Below the pieces are notes generated by a model. It ran no database searches. It was not told where the DNA came from and worked only from the letters and a program-made list of their open reading frames with translations. Both the position numbers and the translations under genes were made by a program. A stretch of 64,000 nt of DNA. It comes from UBA5543 sp964464965. Its GTDB lineage: Bacteria; Bacteroidota; Bacteroidia; Chitinophagales; Chitinophagaceae. Below, one piece after another: positions 6,939 to 15,871 of the stretch; the first letter of the stretch is position 1, and each line of letters begins with the position of its first letter. The stretch spans positions 1 through 64,000 of the forward strand of contig CAYXHM010000004.1 in NCBI GenBank assembly GCA_964464965.1. The letters run 5' to 3'.

Positions 6939-8012
6939 ATGATCAACCAACAGGCAAATCACCGTTTTGAAAAAGGCAGGGGTGCACAGTTCAACCCCAA
7001 AAACAAGTTCCTGAAAGGGGAGTATGTGCAGGAGCATGTAGAGGCTATAGACGACTGGGAAACCGAAGAGCGTAAGACGGAATATATATACGACGAAAGC
7101 CGCACGGTGGTGAATAAAGTAACCAGTCCTGACGTGGGGATGATGTACTCGCTGAACCCCTACCAGGGCTGTGAGCATGGTTGCATTTATTGCTATGCCC
7201 GCAACTCTCACGAATACTGGGGCTACAGCGCAGGGGTGGATTTTGAAAGCCGTATAGTAGTAAAAAAGAATGCGCCCGCCCTGCTGAAGAAATTTTTTGA
7301 GAATAAGAACTGGGTACCTGCGCCTATATCCCTATCGGGCAATACAGACTGCTACCAGCCTATAGAACGCAAGATGCAGATAACTCGCAAGCTGCTGGAG
7401 ATATGCCTGGAATACCGCAACCCTGTAGGTGTGCTTACCAAAAATGCATTGGTACTGCGCGATACGGATATACTGCAGGAACTGGCTAAACACAACCTGG
7501 TGAGTGTGTTCACATCTGTAACATCGCTGGACGAAGGCTTGCGCCGTGCTATGGAGCCGCGTACAGCATCGTACAAGTCGAGGTTGAAGGTAGTAGAAAC
7601 ATTGTCTAAGGCGGGGATACCTACGGGCATTATGAATGCGCCCATCATACCTGGTCTCAACGATATACATATGCACGATGTGCTGAAGGCAGCATCAGAA
7701 GCGGGGGCGAAGAGGGCAGGGTACACGGTAGTGAGGCTGAATGGTGCCATTGGTGATATCTTCAAAGACTGGCTGTACAAAACCTTCCCCGACAGGGCAG
7801 AGAAAGTATGGAATATGATACGCAGCTGCCACGAGGGCGAAGTGAACGACAGCCGCTGGGGCAACCGCATAGTGGGCGATGGCAAGTTTGCAGAACTGAT
7901 AAAAACACAATTCCAGATGTACTGCCGCAAGTTTGGGCTGAACCAGGAACATTGGGAGCCCAATACAAATGCCTTCAGACGGATAAAGAACGGGCAACTG
8001 CCGTTATTTTAG
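6939..8012 (+). CDS. SplB-like radical SAM protein (PA0069 family)
   Basis: 357 residues from the ATG at 6939, chosen because a strong AAGGAGGG lies five bases upstream, unusual in this phylum. The [4Fe-4S]/SAM motif is C78-x3-C82-x2-C85 (GCEHGCIYCYARN). SLNPYQGC before it and the GNTDCYQPIERK and MNAPIIPGLND segments are typical of the COG1533 branch that includes spore photoproduct lyase. The substrate of this branch is not established. Its pairing with a translesion polymerase suggests DNA-lesion repair or tolerance. Confidence 0.88.
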   Translation: MINQQANHRFEKGRGAQFNPKNKFLKGEYVQEHVEAIDDWETEERKTEYIYDESRTVVNKVTSPDVGMMYSLNPYQGCEHGCIYCYARNSHEYWGYSAGVDFESRIVVKKNAPALLKKFFENKNWVPAPISLSGNTDCYQPIERKMQITRKLLEICLEYRNPVGVLTKNALVLRDTDILQELAKHNLVSVFTSVTSLDEGLRRAMEPRTASYKSRLKVVETLSKAGIPTGIMNAPIIPGLNDIHMHDVLKAASEAGAKRAGYTVVRLNGAIGDIFKDWLYKTFPDRAEKVWNMIRSCHEGEVNDSRWGNRIVGDGKFAELIKTQFQMYCRKFGLNQEHWEPNTNAFRRIKNGQLPLF

Positions 8013-8045
8013 TGACAGGCTGGGCATGGAGGCGAAGAAGTAGGG

Positions 8046-9857
8046 CTACACCTGTGGCACGTTGATCATCACCACTGTTCCCTTGCCGGGGGCGGTGTCC
8101 CATTCTATGGTGCCTTTCAGGTAGTGTATGCGGGTCTGCATATTCTTTAGTCCTATACCTGCATCTTCAGCCTGTTTTTCGGTAGGGTTAAAACCTTTAC
8201 CGTTGTCTTCTACCGTTACGCTGATGCCCTCTTCATCCTTTATGAGGGTGATATCAAGTTTGCTTGCTGCTGAGTGTTTGATAACGTTGTTCACACATTC
8301 CTGCACTACGCGGTACAACACCATTTCTATATTAGAAGGTAAACGGTCATTTATACCATCTGCATACAGGTTTACTTCCAGCACACGGTGGTCTATCTTA
8401 TGCAGAAAATCTCTGATGGCAGAAGCCAGCCCCGCTTTCAGCAATGCGTTGGGCATTATATTGTGCGATACAGCGCGCACTTCTTTGCAGCTATCATCTA
8501 CCAGCGACAGGGCTTTTTCAAAAGCTGCCTTTTGTTCCTCGTTTTCAAATTGCATTTCATTGGCTACCAGGGAGAGGTTCATCCGCGCGGCGCTCATCAA
8601 CTGGCCCACACCATCGTGCAGGTCGCCTGCTATACGTTTGCGTTCTTTTTCTTCTGCTTCTATCACGGCCTCTGTGGCCAGTTCCTGCTCCCGCATTACT
8701 GCTTTTTGCAGTTTTGTATGTTGTTTTAGTTTATAGCGGTTGTAGTAAGAATAGGCCAGTAGCGCAACCAGCAGCATCAGCACGCAAATGCTTGCGATTA
8801 TTATATTCTTACGCCCCAGTTCAGACTGCTGCAATGCTATTTTCTGTTCCTTCTTTTCAGTTTCATATTGGGTTTGTAATTCTGATACCTGTTTAGCTGT
8901 GGTCTCGGTAAGTATACTATCGTTAATTGTTCGGGCCTCATGGTAAAACCTGAATGCTGTGGCTGTATCTTTTCTCAGTAGCGATACGGTAGATTTCCAG
9001 CTTATCAGGTCTATCAGTTCCCGGTTTAGTTGTTCCGTCCTGGCGATATGTTCTGCCGAGTCTGCATATAATTCAAATTGAGGATAGTCATGTAACTCAC
9101 TATACGCCCTGGCCAACTGGAAGTAGGACATGAACATACCGTATTTGTCTTCGTTTGCCCTGTCATATCCAAGGCATTGTTTGGTTACTTCAATGGCTTT
9201 GTCATATTTCTCCTGTCCAAGATACAGGTCGCCTATATTGGCCAACACAGTAGCCATGGCATAGGTGTCTCCAGATTGTTCTGCGTATAATATAGACGTA
9301 TCATAATAGGCTTCTACTTTATCCCACATCTCTTTTTGCAGGTATATTGTGCCTATGTTATTATAGATGAGTGCCACCGTGCTCTTACTACTGAAACGTT
9401 TAGCGTAATGGTTGGCTTTGGTGTAGTATTGCAGCGCCTCATCCCACCGGCGCATTTTTTTATAGAGTATCCCTATATTGTTGTTTGCAGAAGCCAGCTC
9501 CGGTCCGTCGTTCAGTTTTTCTGCTATTTTCAGCCCCTTCAACTGGTACTTCAAAGACGACTCAAAATCTCCCCTGTTTTTATACACGATACCTATAAGC
9601 GAATATCCGCCTGCCTCCGCCATCTGGTTTTTATATTTTTGGGCATAAGCTACCCCCTTCTTAGCATAAACCAAGGAAGTGTCTCCCGATATATGACGGT
9701 ATTCATTTGCTATTGCTACATACAGCGCTGCCTTTTCTTTTCCGGGTGATTTTTTCAATCGTTTACTCATGCTGTCTATAGCATGGCGCTGGTCTTGCGC
9801 GTAAGCTATATTGGCAATGAGTAATAGTGCCTGTAATGTTTGTATATATTTCCACAT
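8046..9857 (-). CDS. TPR sensor histidine kinase (paralogue of the gene at 359)
   Basis: 603 residues. A signal peptide (1-20, ANIAYAQ), periplasmic tetratricopeptide repeats (about 45-310), a membrane helix (about 352-372), then a HisKA_3 domain with RIAGDLHDGVGQ (phospho-acceptor H414) and an HATPase with ECVNNVIKH and DNGKGFN. The C-terminal kinase halves of the two paralogues are nearly collinear (ALLKAGLASAIRDFL is identical), while the sensor halves have diverged. No response regulator is adjacent. It reads convergently toward the radical SAM gene. Confidence 0.93.
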   Translation of the reverse strand: MWKYIQTLQALLLIANIAYAQDQRHAIDSMSKRLKKSPGKEKAALYVAIANEYRHISGDTSLVYAKKGVAYAQKYKNQMAEAGGYSLIGIVYKNRGDFESSLKYQLKGLKIAEKLNDGPELASANNNIGILYKKMRRWDEALQYYTKANHYAKRFSSKSTVALIYNNIGTIYLQKEMWDKVEAYYDTSILYAEQSGDTYAMATVLANIGDLYLGQEKYDKAIEVTKQCLGYDRANEDKYGMFMSYFQLARAYSELHDYPQFELYADSAEHIARTEQLNRELIDLISWKSTVSLLRKDTATAFRFYHEARTINDSILTETTAKQVSELQTQYETEKKEQKIALQQSELGRKNIIIASICVLMLLVALLAYSYYNRYKLKQHTKLQKAVMREQELATEAVIEAEEKERKRIAGDLHDGVGQLMSAARMNLSLVANEMQFENEEQKAAFEKALSLVDDSCKEVRAVSHNIMPNALLKAGLASAIRDFLHKIDHRVLEVNLYADGINDRLPSNIEMVLYRVVQECVNNVIKHSAASKLDITLIKDEEGISVTVEDNGKGFNPTEKQAEDAGIGLKNMQTRIHYLKGTIEWDTAPGKGTVVMINVPQV

Positions 9858-9915
9858 TTGTCAGGGGCAAGATATGATTTTTACGCAAAGCCTTTATCCG
9901 TGCCAGGTGGTATTA

Positions 9916-10269
9916 TTACCCGATATTGCCCAGGTGGGTATGTTTAAAGCCCGTACTATATTTAAGCCCGTAGCCGAATATCCTGTCGAAACTGGCATGG
10001 GCAAATAGTATAGCACCGGCAAATAATAAATAGGGTAGGGATAAGTATAAACCAACCGCTGCTATGCTAATAGCAATACCCCTGTGATGAAACAAGTTGT
10101 AGCTGAATGCGCCTATCCTGTTATTTACGGCATAACCTAACATGCTTATATCAGGTGCAAAGAATAGTAGTATATAAGCCCACCAACTGAATGACACAGA
10201 TAGTGTCGAAATAAAATAAATGCTTACTGCCGTGATGGCCAGTTCTTCAATACGAATGATATTCTTCAT
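9916..10269 (-). CDS. DUF4260 small membrane protein
   Basis: 117 residues with three or four hydrophobic segments and the family hallmarks FFAPDISMLGY, NLFHH and FGYGLKY. The histidine and aspartate pattern is conserved in DUF4260, but no activity is known. It lies between the Crp-type regulator and the histidine kinase on the same strand, 58 bases upstream of the kinase start. Confidence 0.85.
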   Translation of the reverse strand: MKNIIRIEELAITAVSIYFISTLSVSFSWWAYILLFFAPDISMLGYAVNNRIGAFSYNLFHHRGIAISIAAVGLYLSLPYLLFAGAILFAHASFDRIFGYGLKYSTGFKHTHLGNIG

Positions 10270-10337
10270 TGTTCCTGTTTTTGTTGATACAAATTTCGCA
10301 CAGGAATGTGGGCACAGAATTGATGTATATCAAGAAA

Positions 10338-10907
10338 TCAGCCCAGTTGCTTTTTGCGAAGCCTGCTCAATGTCTCCGGTGTCATACCCAGCATAGAGGC
10401 AAGGTACTGTAGTGGTACTGTATTGAATAAGTCAGGTTGTAATGAGAGCAGTTTGTGATAACGTTCCTCAGCAGTCATATAAAGGTGACTGTTCATGCGC
10501 TCCTCCAGTATGATGAAGCATTTAGCAATAAATAATTTTTCCAGCCTGTGCCATTCGGGTATGGTATTGCCCAGTTCATTATAGTCGTTTAGCTCAATAG
10601 TGTACAGCTCACAATCTGTAAGGGCTTGCAAATTCCAGCGGGCAGGAGTATTAAACACAAAGCTTGCAAGGTCTGTAATGAAGTAGCCTTGTGTAGATAT
10701 CCATTGTGTTACTTCCTTATCTTCTATAGACGTATATACCCTTACCTGCCCTGATTGTATAAATGAGAGGTGTGTACATAGCCTTCCTTGTTTCAGCAGG
10801 TAGTCGCCTTTTTTTACCTGCCTGTATACAAACCGTTCGGCAATAGCCGTCAGTTGCCCGCTGTTTACATCAAAATACGATTGTATGTATTGTTGCAGGT
10901 CAGGCAT
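10338..10907 (-). CDS. Crp/Fnr family transcriptional regulator
   Basis: 189 residues. A cyclic-nucleotide-binding-type barrel (about 20-120, with GDYLLKQG and FIQSGQVRVY) is followed by a dimer helix and a short winged-helix reader (about 150-187, LQYLASMLGMTPETLSRLRKK). Effector residues of true CRP are not evident. Such proteins in Bacteroidota usually respond to unknown signals. It starts one base after the stop codon of the upstream secreted-protein gene, so the two are probably co-transcribed. Confidence 0.9.
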   Translation of the reverse strand: MPDLQQYIQSYFDVNSGQLTAIAERFVYRQVKKGDYLLKQGRLCTHLSFIQSGQVRVYTSIEDKEVTQWISTQGYFITDLASFVFNTPARWNLQALTDCELYTIELNDYNELGNTIPEWHRLEKLFIAKCFIILEERMNSHLYMTAEERYHKLLSLQPDLFNTVPLQYLASMLGMTPETLSRLRKKQLG

Positions 10908-10908
10908 A

Positions 10909-11727
10909 TTAATTGCGGGTTGCGTATTCGTTAAGTTCTGCTAACTCTCTGGCTATATCTTCATCCCATTTTTTCTGAACATCCCGGTTGGTTGTATTGT
11001 GTGTTTCTTCATCGTATAGGTATTGTCTTTCCTCATATTCTTTCATGACACGTTGGTACACTGCATTTGCATCGTCCATATTGAATGCGTTGATTTTGGT
11101 ATTAGTGAGTTCTTTGTACAAACGCCTTGCGTAAACTTCACATAAATCAAAATGCTTTTGTTCATGTTTCAATACATCGTCTGTACGTTGAGCAGAATCC
11201 GTTGTTGCCCATGATTTTTCAGGATAGAAAATACATTTTATTACGTAATTTGTCTTACTGCCATAAAGGCTTGTAAGAGCTTTTACACTATACTGAATGC
11301 CACAATAGGTTAGCGCTACCGCATTGTAGGCATGGGGCTGTTTTTCTGCTCTGAAGTCTTCCCATTCCAGCATTCTCTTTTCAGACCAAAGAATCTCTTT
11401 TTCATACGTCCGTGGATGCTCGACTTTATAATATATAGCGTCAAATCTATGACAGTTATTAAATCCATCAGGCTTTTTATGCCCTGTTATTTTTACTAAG
11501 TTGGCACCTTGCTCTATAGCGCTCTTTTTCAGGTATTCAATACCGGCTTCATATGTGCATGTAGTTTTAAATATTTTGTCTTTTAAACGGATTGAATTTA
11601 TCTCATTCCCGTTTATAGGTGATAAATCAGCCTCATCAACTATTGCTACATATACACCTTTGGCATTTGCAGTGTTGACTGATAATATTGAAATAGTAAT
11701 CAATAGGTTTAATAGTATAAATCTCAT
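10909..11727 (-). CDS. Secreted DUF922-like putative metalloprotease
   Basis: 272 residues with a signal peptide (about 1-22). The N-terminal third is a small unrecognised domain containing GANLVKITGHKKPD. The C-terminal part resembles DUF922 predicted secreted zinc proteases: LEWEDFRAE ... VLKHEQKHFDLCEVYARRL, which holds HEQKH (188-192) as a candidate zinc site. A long charged tail follows. Activity is predicted only. It is coupled to the Crp-type regulator downstream. Confidence 0.7.
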   Translation of the reverse strand: MRFILLNLLITISILSVNTANAKGVYVAIVDEADLSPINGNEINSIRLKDKIFKTTCTYEAGIEYLKKSAIEQGANLVKITGHKKPDGFNNCHRFDAIYYKVEHPRTYEKEILWSEKRMLEWEDFRAEKQPHAYNAVALTYCGIQYSVKALTSLYGSKTNYVIKCIFYPEKSWATTDSAQRTDDVLKHEQKHFDLCEVYARRLYKELTNTKINAFNMDDANAVYQRVMKEYEERQYLYDEETHNTTNRDVQKKWDEDIARELAELNEYATRN

Positions 11728-11744
11728 TTTGTAAAAATAAAAAA

Positions 11745-11765
11745 GCCCTGCAATATTTACAGGGC
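11745..11765 (-). terminator. Intrinsic terminator after trxB
   Basis: GCCCTG/CAGGGC arms around a 9-base loop, followed on the minus strand by TTTTTTATTTTT. It lies between the trxB stop codon and the next gene. Confidence 0.8.
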
Positions 11766-11789
11766 CTGTTTTATAATGTCAAATATTTA

Positions 11790-12752
11790 TTATGCGCTTG
11801 CATGTTCTGTTGCGGCATGTTCCAGCGCCCCAAGGTAGCGTTCAGCATCCAGGGCAGCCATACAACCACTACCTGCAGCTGTTACTGCCTGGCGATATAT
11901 CTTATCCTGTACATCCCCGCAGGCAAATACGCCTTCTATATTGGTCCTGGATGTACCGGGTGTCGTTACCAGGTAGCCTGCTTCGTCCATGTCCAATACG
12001 CCTTTAAAGAGGTCAGAATTAGGTTTGTGGCCTATGGCAACGAAGAATGCGCCTATTGGTATAGTAGTATCTTCATTAGTTACAGTATTTGTGATAGTAA
12101 CACCTGTTACTTTCTTATCGCCCAATACTTCTTTCGTCTCAGAATTCCAGTAGATTTTTATGTTAGGTGTATTTTTTACACGCTCCTGCATTATTACACT
12201 GGCACGCATTTCGTCACGGCGTACTATCATATGTACTGTGCTGCATAGCTTAGACAGGTAAAGGGCCTCTTCGGCAGCAGTATCGCCCGCACCTACTATA
12301 GCCACTTCCTGTCCTTTAAAGAAGAAGCCATCGCATACAGCACAAGCCGAAACACCATGCCCGTTCAGGCGTTGTTCAGATTCTATGTTCAGCCATTTTG
12401 CAGAAGCACCCGTTGCAATAATCAGGGCATCTGTTTCTATCCATTTTTCCTCGTCTATTTCTACTTTGAAAGGACGTTTTGATAAATCTACCTTAGTAGC
12501 ATAACCCCAACGAATATCAGCACCCATACGGGCAGCCTGTTTCTCAAAATCCACCATCATCTGTGGTCCCATCACGCCATCAGGGTAACCGGGGTAATTC
12601 TCTACATCTGTTGTAATTGTCAGTTGGCCACCGGGTTGAAGGCCCTGGTACATAACCGGGTTTAATCCCGCGCGGGATGCATAAATAGCAGCAGTATATC
12701 CTGCCGGGCCTGAGCCAATTATTAAACAATGTACTTTTTCTGTTTCAGCCAT
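11790..12752 (-). CDS. trxB: Thioredoxin-disulfide reductase
   Basis: 320 residues, full length. The FAD-binding GSGPAGYTAAIYASRAG motif is at about 13-29, the redox pair C137-A-V-C140 lies in SACAVCDGFFF, the NADPH-binding GAGDTAAEEA follows, and the C-terminal FAD motif FACGDVQD is present. It reduces oxidised thioredoxin with NADPH in the cytoplasm. It appears monocistronic, ending at a clear hairpin terminator. Confidence 0.97.
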   Translation of the reverse strand: MAETEKVHCLIIGSGPAGYTAAIYASRAGLNPVMYQGLQPGGQLTITTDVENYPGYPDGVMGPQMMVDFEKQAARMGADIRWGYATKVDLSKRPFKVEIDEEKWIETDALIIATGASAKWLNIESEQRLNGHGVSACAVCDGFFFKGQEVAIVGAGDTAAEEALYLSKLCSTVHMIVRRDEMRASVIMQERVKNTPNIKIYWNSETKEVLGDKKVTGVTITNTVTNEDTTIPIGAFFVAIGHKPNSDLFKGVLDMDEAGYLVTTPGTSRTNIEGVFACGDVQDKIYRQAVTAAGSGCMAALDAERYLGALEHAATEHASA

Positions 12753-12826
12753 TTTAAAAATTCAATTAACGATGCAAAAATGCGAAAAAAAATGCAGCTT
12801 AGGCTTATACTAATATAGATAAAAAC

Positions 12827-13765
12827 CTATTGTACAACAACGGTGTAATACAAAGCGCCATATCCTGCCCACACACCCAGTGCACCATTGCTGATATTGC
12901 TTTTTACCTGTATGGGCGATGCAAAGGGACTACCTAAAGTACCAAGGGCAAATTCGTATGTATTCCAGAAGTCATATACCCGCCTGTCTATTGCCGTCCA
13001 TTTAAACTGCACCGTATCTCCCGGGAAACATACGCCTAATGAGTCAAATGGTTTCTGGGTGGAGCGTGGTTCTCCCAATGGAAATTCTGTAGTGAAGTTC
13101 GTTCCATTGATAATCTCATCGTTATACACAGAGTTAAGCCCTGCATACATTATACCATTATTCAGGGATGTATAATAACGGACGCAATTGCCTGCTGTAT
13201 CCGGGTCTTTAAAAAATATGCGTAATGTGCGTGAATTAGGGTCTGCAGCAGGCCTGTCCGGTACTTTGGTAATGATACTATCCAAAGGGGTAGGAGTGGG
13301 TATTTTGGTTGTGGACTCGTATGTTTTTCCCTCAACTATTACCGTAAGGGTATAAAACTTTTCCACTTCGCCTAACAGTAATGAGTCTGGTGGAGGCAAT
13401 ACAGGGTTAGTGAAATCTACAAGGCTATAGTAATAAAATTTATTACCATTCCCACCAGTGTCAACAGAAAATTCCTTTAGACGCACTTTTTTCAGGCCGT
13501 CACTCACATATACTTCAGCACCGTGTACAGAGCTGTTTTGTAAAGTTTCAAGATTGATGGTCTGGAAGTAACCGATAGATTTCGTAATCAGCACAAGAGG
13601 GGGTAGCCCAGTCTCTATTCCCCCCTCTATCACTATTTTAGGTTCGCCGGTATCCAGGTTGATGTTTACTTCCTTCTCGCAGGAAATAAAACCGGCTATG
13701 ATGCAAAACAAAACAGCAATTCCCGTTAGTTGCAGGGCATTGCTGTTTTTTAATATTTTTGACAT
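12827..13765 (-). CDS. DUF4249 lipoprotein
   Basis: 312 residues. The signal sequence ends in a lipobox-like AGFISC, with lipidation at C29. After it come CEKEVNINLDTGEPKIVIEGGIE and LITKSIGYF, which define DUF4249. Members are outer-membrane-associated lipoproteins usually encoded beside TonB-dependent receptors. No receptor is present here, so the partner is unknown. A rare-codon or frameshift defect is not seen. Confidence 0.85.
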   Translation of the reverse strand: MSKILKNSNALQLTGIAVLFCIIAGFISCEKEVNINLDTGEPKIVIEGGIETGLPPLVLITKSIGYFQTINLETLQNSSVHGAEVYVSDGLKKVRLKEFSVDTGGNGNKFYYYSLVDFTNPVLPPPDSLLLGEVEKFYTLTVIVEGKTYESTTKIPTPTPLDSIITKVPDRPAADPNSRTLRIFFKDPDTAGNCVRYYTSLNNGIMYAGLNSVYNDEIINGTNFTTEFPLGEPRSTQKPFDSLGVCFPGDTVQFKWTAIDRRVYDFWNTYEFALGTLGSPFASPIQVKSNISNGALGVWAGYGALYYTVVVQ

Positions 13766-13827
13766 GTGTTTCTCCAGGTTCTTAAATTACAATACGTTGC
13801 AATTTAAGGATAAAACAATTGCAACAA

Positions 13828-14595
13828 TTAGTTGCCGTACACATATTCTCCATCAGGAGTGTACATTACAGGCAATATCTTGTGGTTACGCTCAAAATAG
13901 TCATATTGGTATTTCAGGCTCACCCAGAATTTCTGTTTATCATCTTCTTCACCATATTCACGACCCAAAAAGTTCAGGCCGTTCCTGGTAAACCTTGTAG
14001 GAAAAATATGAACGGGTATATTTAATTGTCCGCTCATTTTGGCGTTCAGGCATATTACGTATATCTCTTCAATAACATTGTTGGTCATAGGCAGGCAACC
14101 TACAGTAGAGCAGCCTCCATGTATGTATATATCGCCACCCGGCTTCTGCTTGTTGCTGAACAACAAGTCTGAATAGTTGGGGTAATTGATGAGCATAGAC
14201 AGGTAAAAATCGCTTTTAGGATTGAAGTCAGCTATAAAGTAAAATCCTTCAGGCACCTGGCGGTCACCCTCCCAGCGTTTTGGCCCAAGTATGCCAGACA
14301 ATGCACATATACGGTAGTTCTTTACAAGTTTATACTCATCATTGTCATTATCTCTTGCCCATATTTCCAGTTCGTTCTGTGCTTTGAAAGATCTTATATA
14401 AACATCTTTTGGCGGGTAAGACAAACCTTTCGATTTAAACATCCTTTGTATGCTGTCATTAAACTTTGCATACGCTCCTGATACCCTTGCGAAGGAGAAC
14501 TGGAAGTTTTTAAACGTCTTAAGGTCGTCTTGTGCAAATGCAGATGTGCTGATGAACAAAACGGGCAGTATAAGCCTGAATATCTTTTGTAACAT
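13828..14595 (-). CDS. L,D-transpeptidase family protein (YafK-like)
   Basis: 255 residues with a signal peptide (1-21). The YkuD-type active site is visible as IHGGCSTVGCLPM, with H159 and catalytic C167. FYFIADFNPKSDFYLSM upstream is typical of the YafK/ErfK-like branch that acts on peptidoglycan cross-links or lipoprotein attachment. It is a periplasmic enzyme; the exact reaction is not deducible. It lies downstream of hppD-hmgA on the same strand, separated by a hairpin. Confidence 0.87.
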   Translation of the reverse strand: MLQKIFRLILPVLFISTSAFAQDDLKTFKNFQFSFARVSGAYAKFNDSIQRMFKSKGLSYPPKDVYIRSFKAQNELEIWARDNDNDEYKLVKNYRICALSGILGPKRWEGDRQVPEGFYFIADFNPKSDFYLSMLINYPNYSDLLFSNKQKPGGDIYIHGGCSTVGCLPMTNNVIEEIYVICLNAKMSGQLNIPVHIFPTRFTRNGLNFLGREYGEEDDKQKFWVSLKYQYDYFERNHKILPVMYTPDGEYVYGN

Positions 14596-14640
14596 TGCTT
14601 CTCTAAGTATGTTTGTCCGTAAATATAAGAATTTACAAAG

Positions 14641-14672
14641 ATACCCCTAATATCTCTTGACATCAGGGGTAT
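14641..14672 (-). terminator. Candidate hairpin terminator after hppD
   Basis: Perfect 8-base arms ATACCCCT/AGGGGTAT around a 16-base loop, 35 bases past the hppD stop. The U-run is weak, so termination is only likely. Confidence 0.5.
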
Positions 14673-14706
14673 ATATGTTAAAATAACTTGTTCTTAACAG
14701 CTTTTT

Positions 14707-15834
14707 CTACAGGTTGCCGCGTTTTTCCTGTTCGCGTTCTATAGACTCGAATAAGGCTTTAAAGTTGCCCGCGCCAAAGCTTTGTGCGCCTTTCCTCTGG
14801 ATAATCTCGAAGAAAAGAGTCGGGCGGTCTTGCTGAGGCTTGGTAAATATCTGCAGCAGGTAACCTTCTTCATCCCTGTCTACCAGTATTTTAAGTTCCT
14901 GCAGTTGCCTTACCTCTTCATCTATGCTGCCTACGCGCTCCAACAATGTTTCATAATAAGCATCCGGAGTATCCAGGAATTCTATTCCTCTTGATTTCAG
15001 GTCTTTAACTGTAGTAATTATATCAGCAGTTGCTATAGCAATGTGCTGCACGCCTTCTCCTTCAAAGAAGTCCAGGTACTCTTCTATCTGCGATTTTTTC
15101 TTGCCCTCTGCCGGTTCGTTTATCGGGAATTTTACATAGCCGTTACCATTGCTCATCACCTTACTCATCAGCGCAGAATATTCTGTAGTTATCTGCTTAT
15201 CGTCAAACGTAAGTATGTTGGCAAAGCCCATCACATCTTCATACCATTGTACGGTCTCATTCATACGGCCCCAGCCCACGTTGCCTACGCAGTGGTCCAC
15301 ATACAACAAACCTGCTTCTTTTGGTTGAAAACTACTTGTCATAGGTTTATAGCCCGGCATGAATACACCGTTGTAGTTTTTACGCTCTACAAACATGTGC
15401 ACTGTTTCACCGTAGGTATATATACCTGACATACGCACTTCTCCCTGGTCGTCTGTTAATGTTACAGGCTCAGAATATGATTTTGCGCCCCGTTTAGTAG
15501 TTTCTTCATAGGCTTTATAAGCATCATCTACCCATAGGGCCAATATTTTCACACCATCGCCATGTTTCTTTACATGTTCTGATATAAGATGGTCTGACTT
15601 CAATGCAGAAGTTAAAACCAACCTTATCTTACCTTGTTGCAATACATAAGACGCACGGTCTCTCACACCTGTTTCCGGGCCCGCATAAGCAACCGTCTGG
15701 AAGCCAAAGGCTGTTTTGTAGTAGTGTGCGGCCTGCTTGGCATTACCTACATACAATTCAATATAGTCTGTCCCGTTTATAGGAAGAAAATCCTTGGCCA
15801 ATGCCATCTTTTCACTTGCTGTTTGTGTACTCAT
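14707..15834 (-). CDS. hppD: 4-hydroxyphenylpyruvate dioxygenase
   Basis: 375 residues with two vicinal-oxygen-chelate domains. The iron ligands of the family are present: H181 (DHCVGNV), H264 (QHIAIAT) and E343 (FFEIIQRKG). The C-terminal helix FGAGNFKALFESIEREQ closes the active site. It converts 4-hydroxyphenylpyruvate to homogentisate in tyrosine breakdown. hmgA lies 37 bases upstream on the same strand, so the two form an operon transcribed from the promoter in front of hmgA. Confidence 0.97.
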   Translation of the reverse strand: MSTQTASEKMALAKDFLPINGTDYIELYVGNAKQAAHYYKTAFGFQTVAYAGPETGVRDRASYVLQQGKIRLVLTSALKSDHLISEHVKKHGDGVKILALWVDDAYKAYEETTKRGAKSYSEPVTLTDDQGEVRMSGIYTYGETVHMFVERKNYNGVFMPGYKPMTSSFQPKEAGLLYVDHCVGNVGWGRMNETVQWYEDVMGFANILTFDDKQITTEYSALMSKVMSNGNGYVKFPINEPAEGKKKSQIEEYLDFFEGEGVQHIAIATADIITTVKDLKSRGIEFLDTPDAYYETLLERVGSIDEEVRQLQELKILVDRDEEGYLLQIFTKPQQDRPTLFFEIIQRKGAQSFGAGNFKALFESIEREQEKRGNL

Positions 15835-15871
15835 ATCTTTATTTTATTTCAGGATATTGTTATCGATTTAT

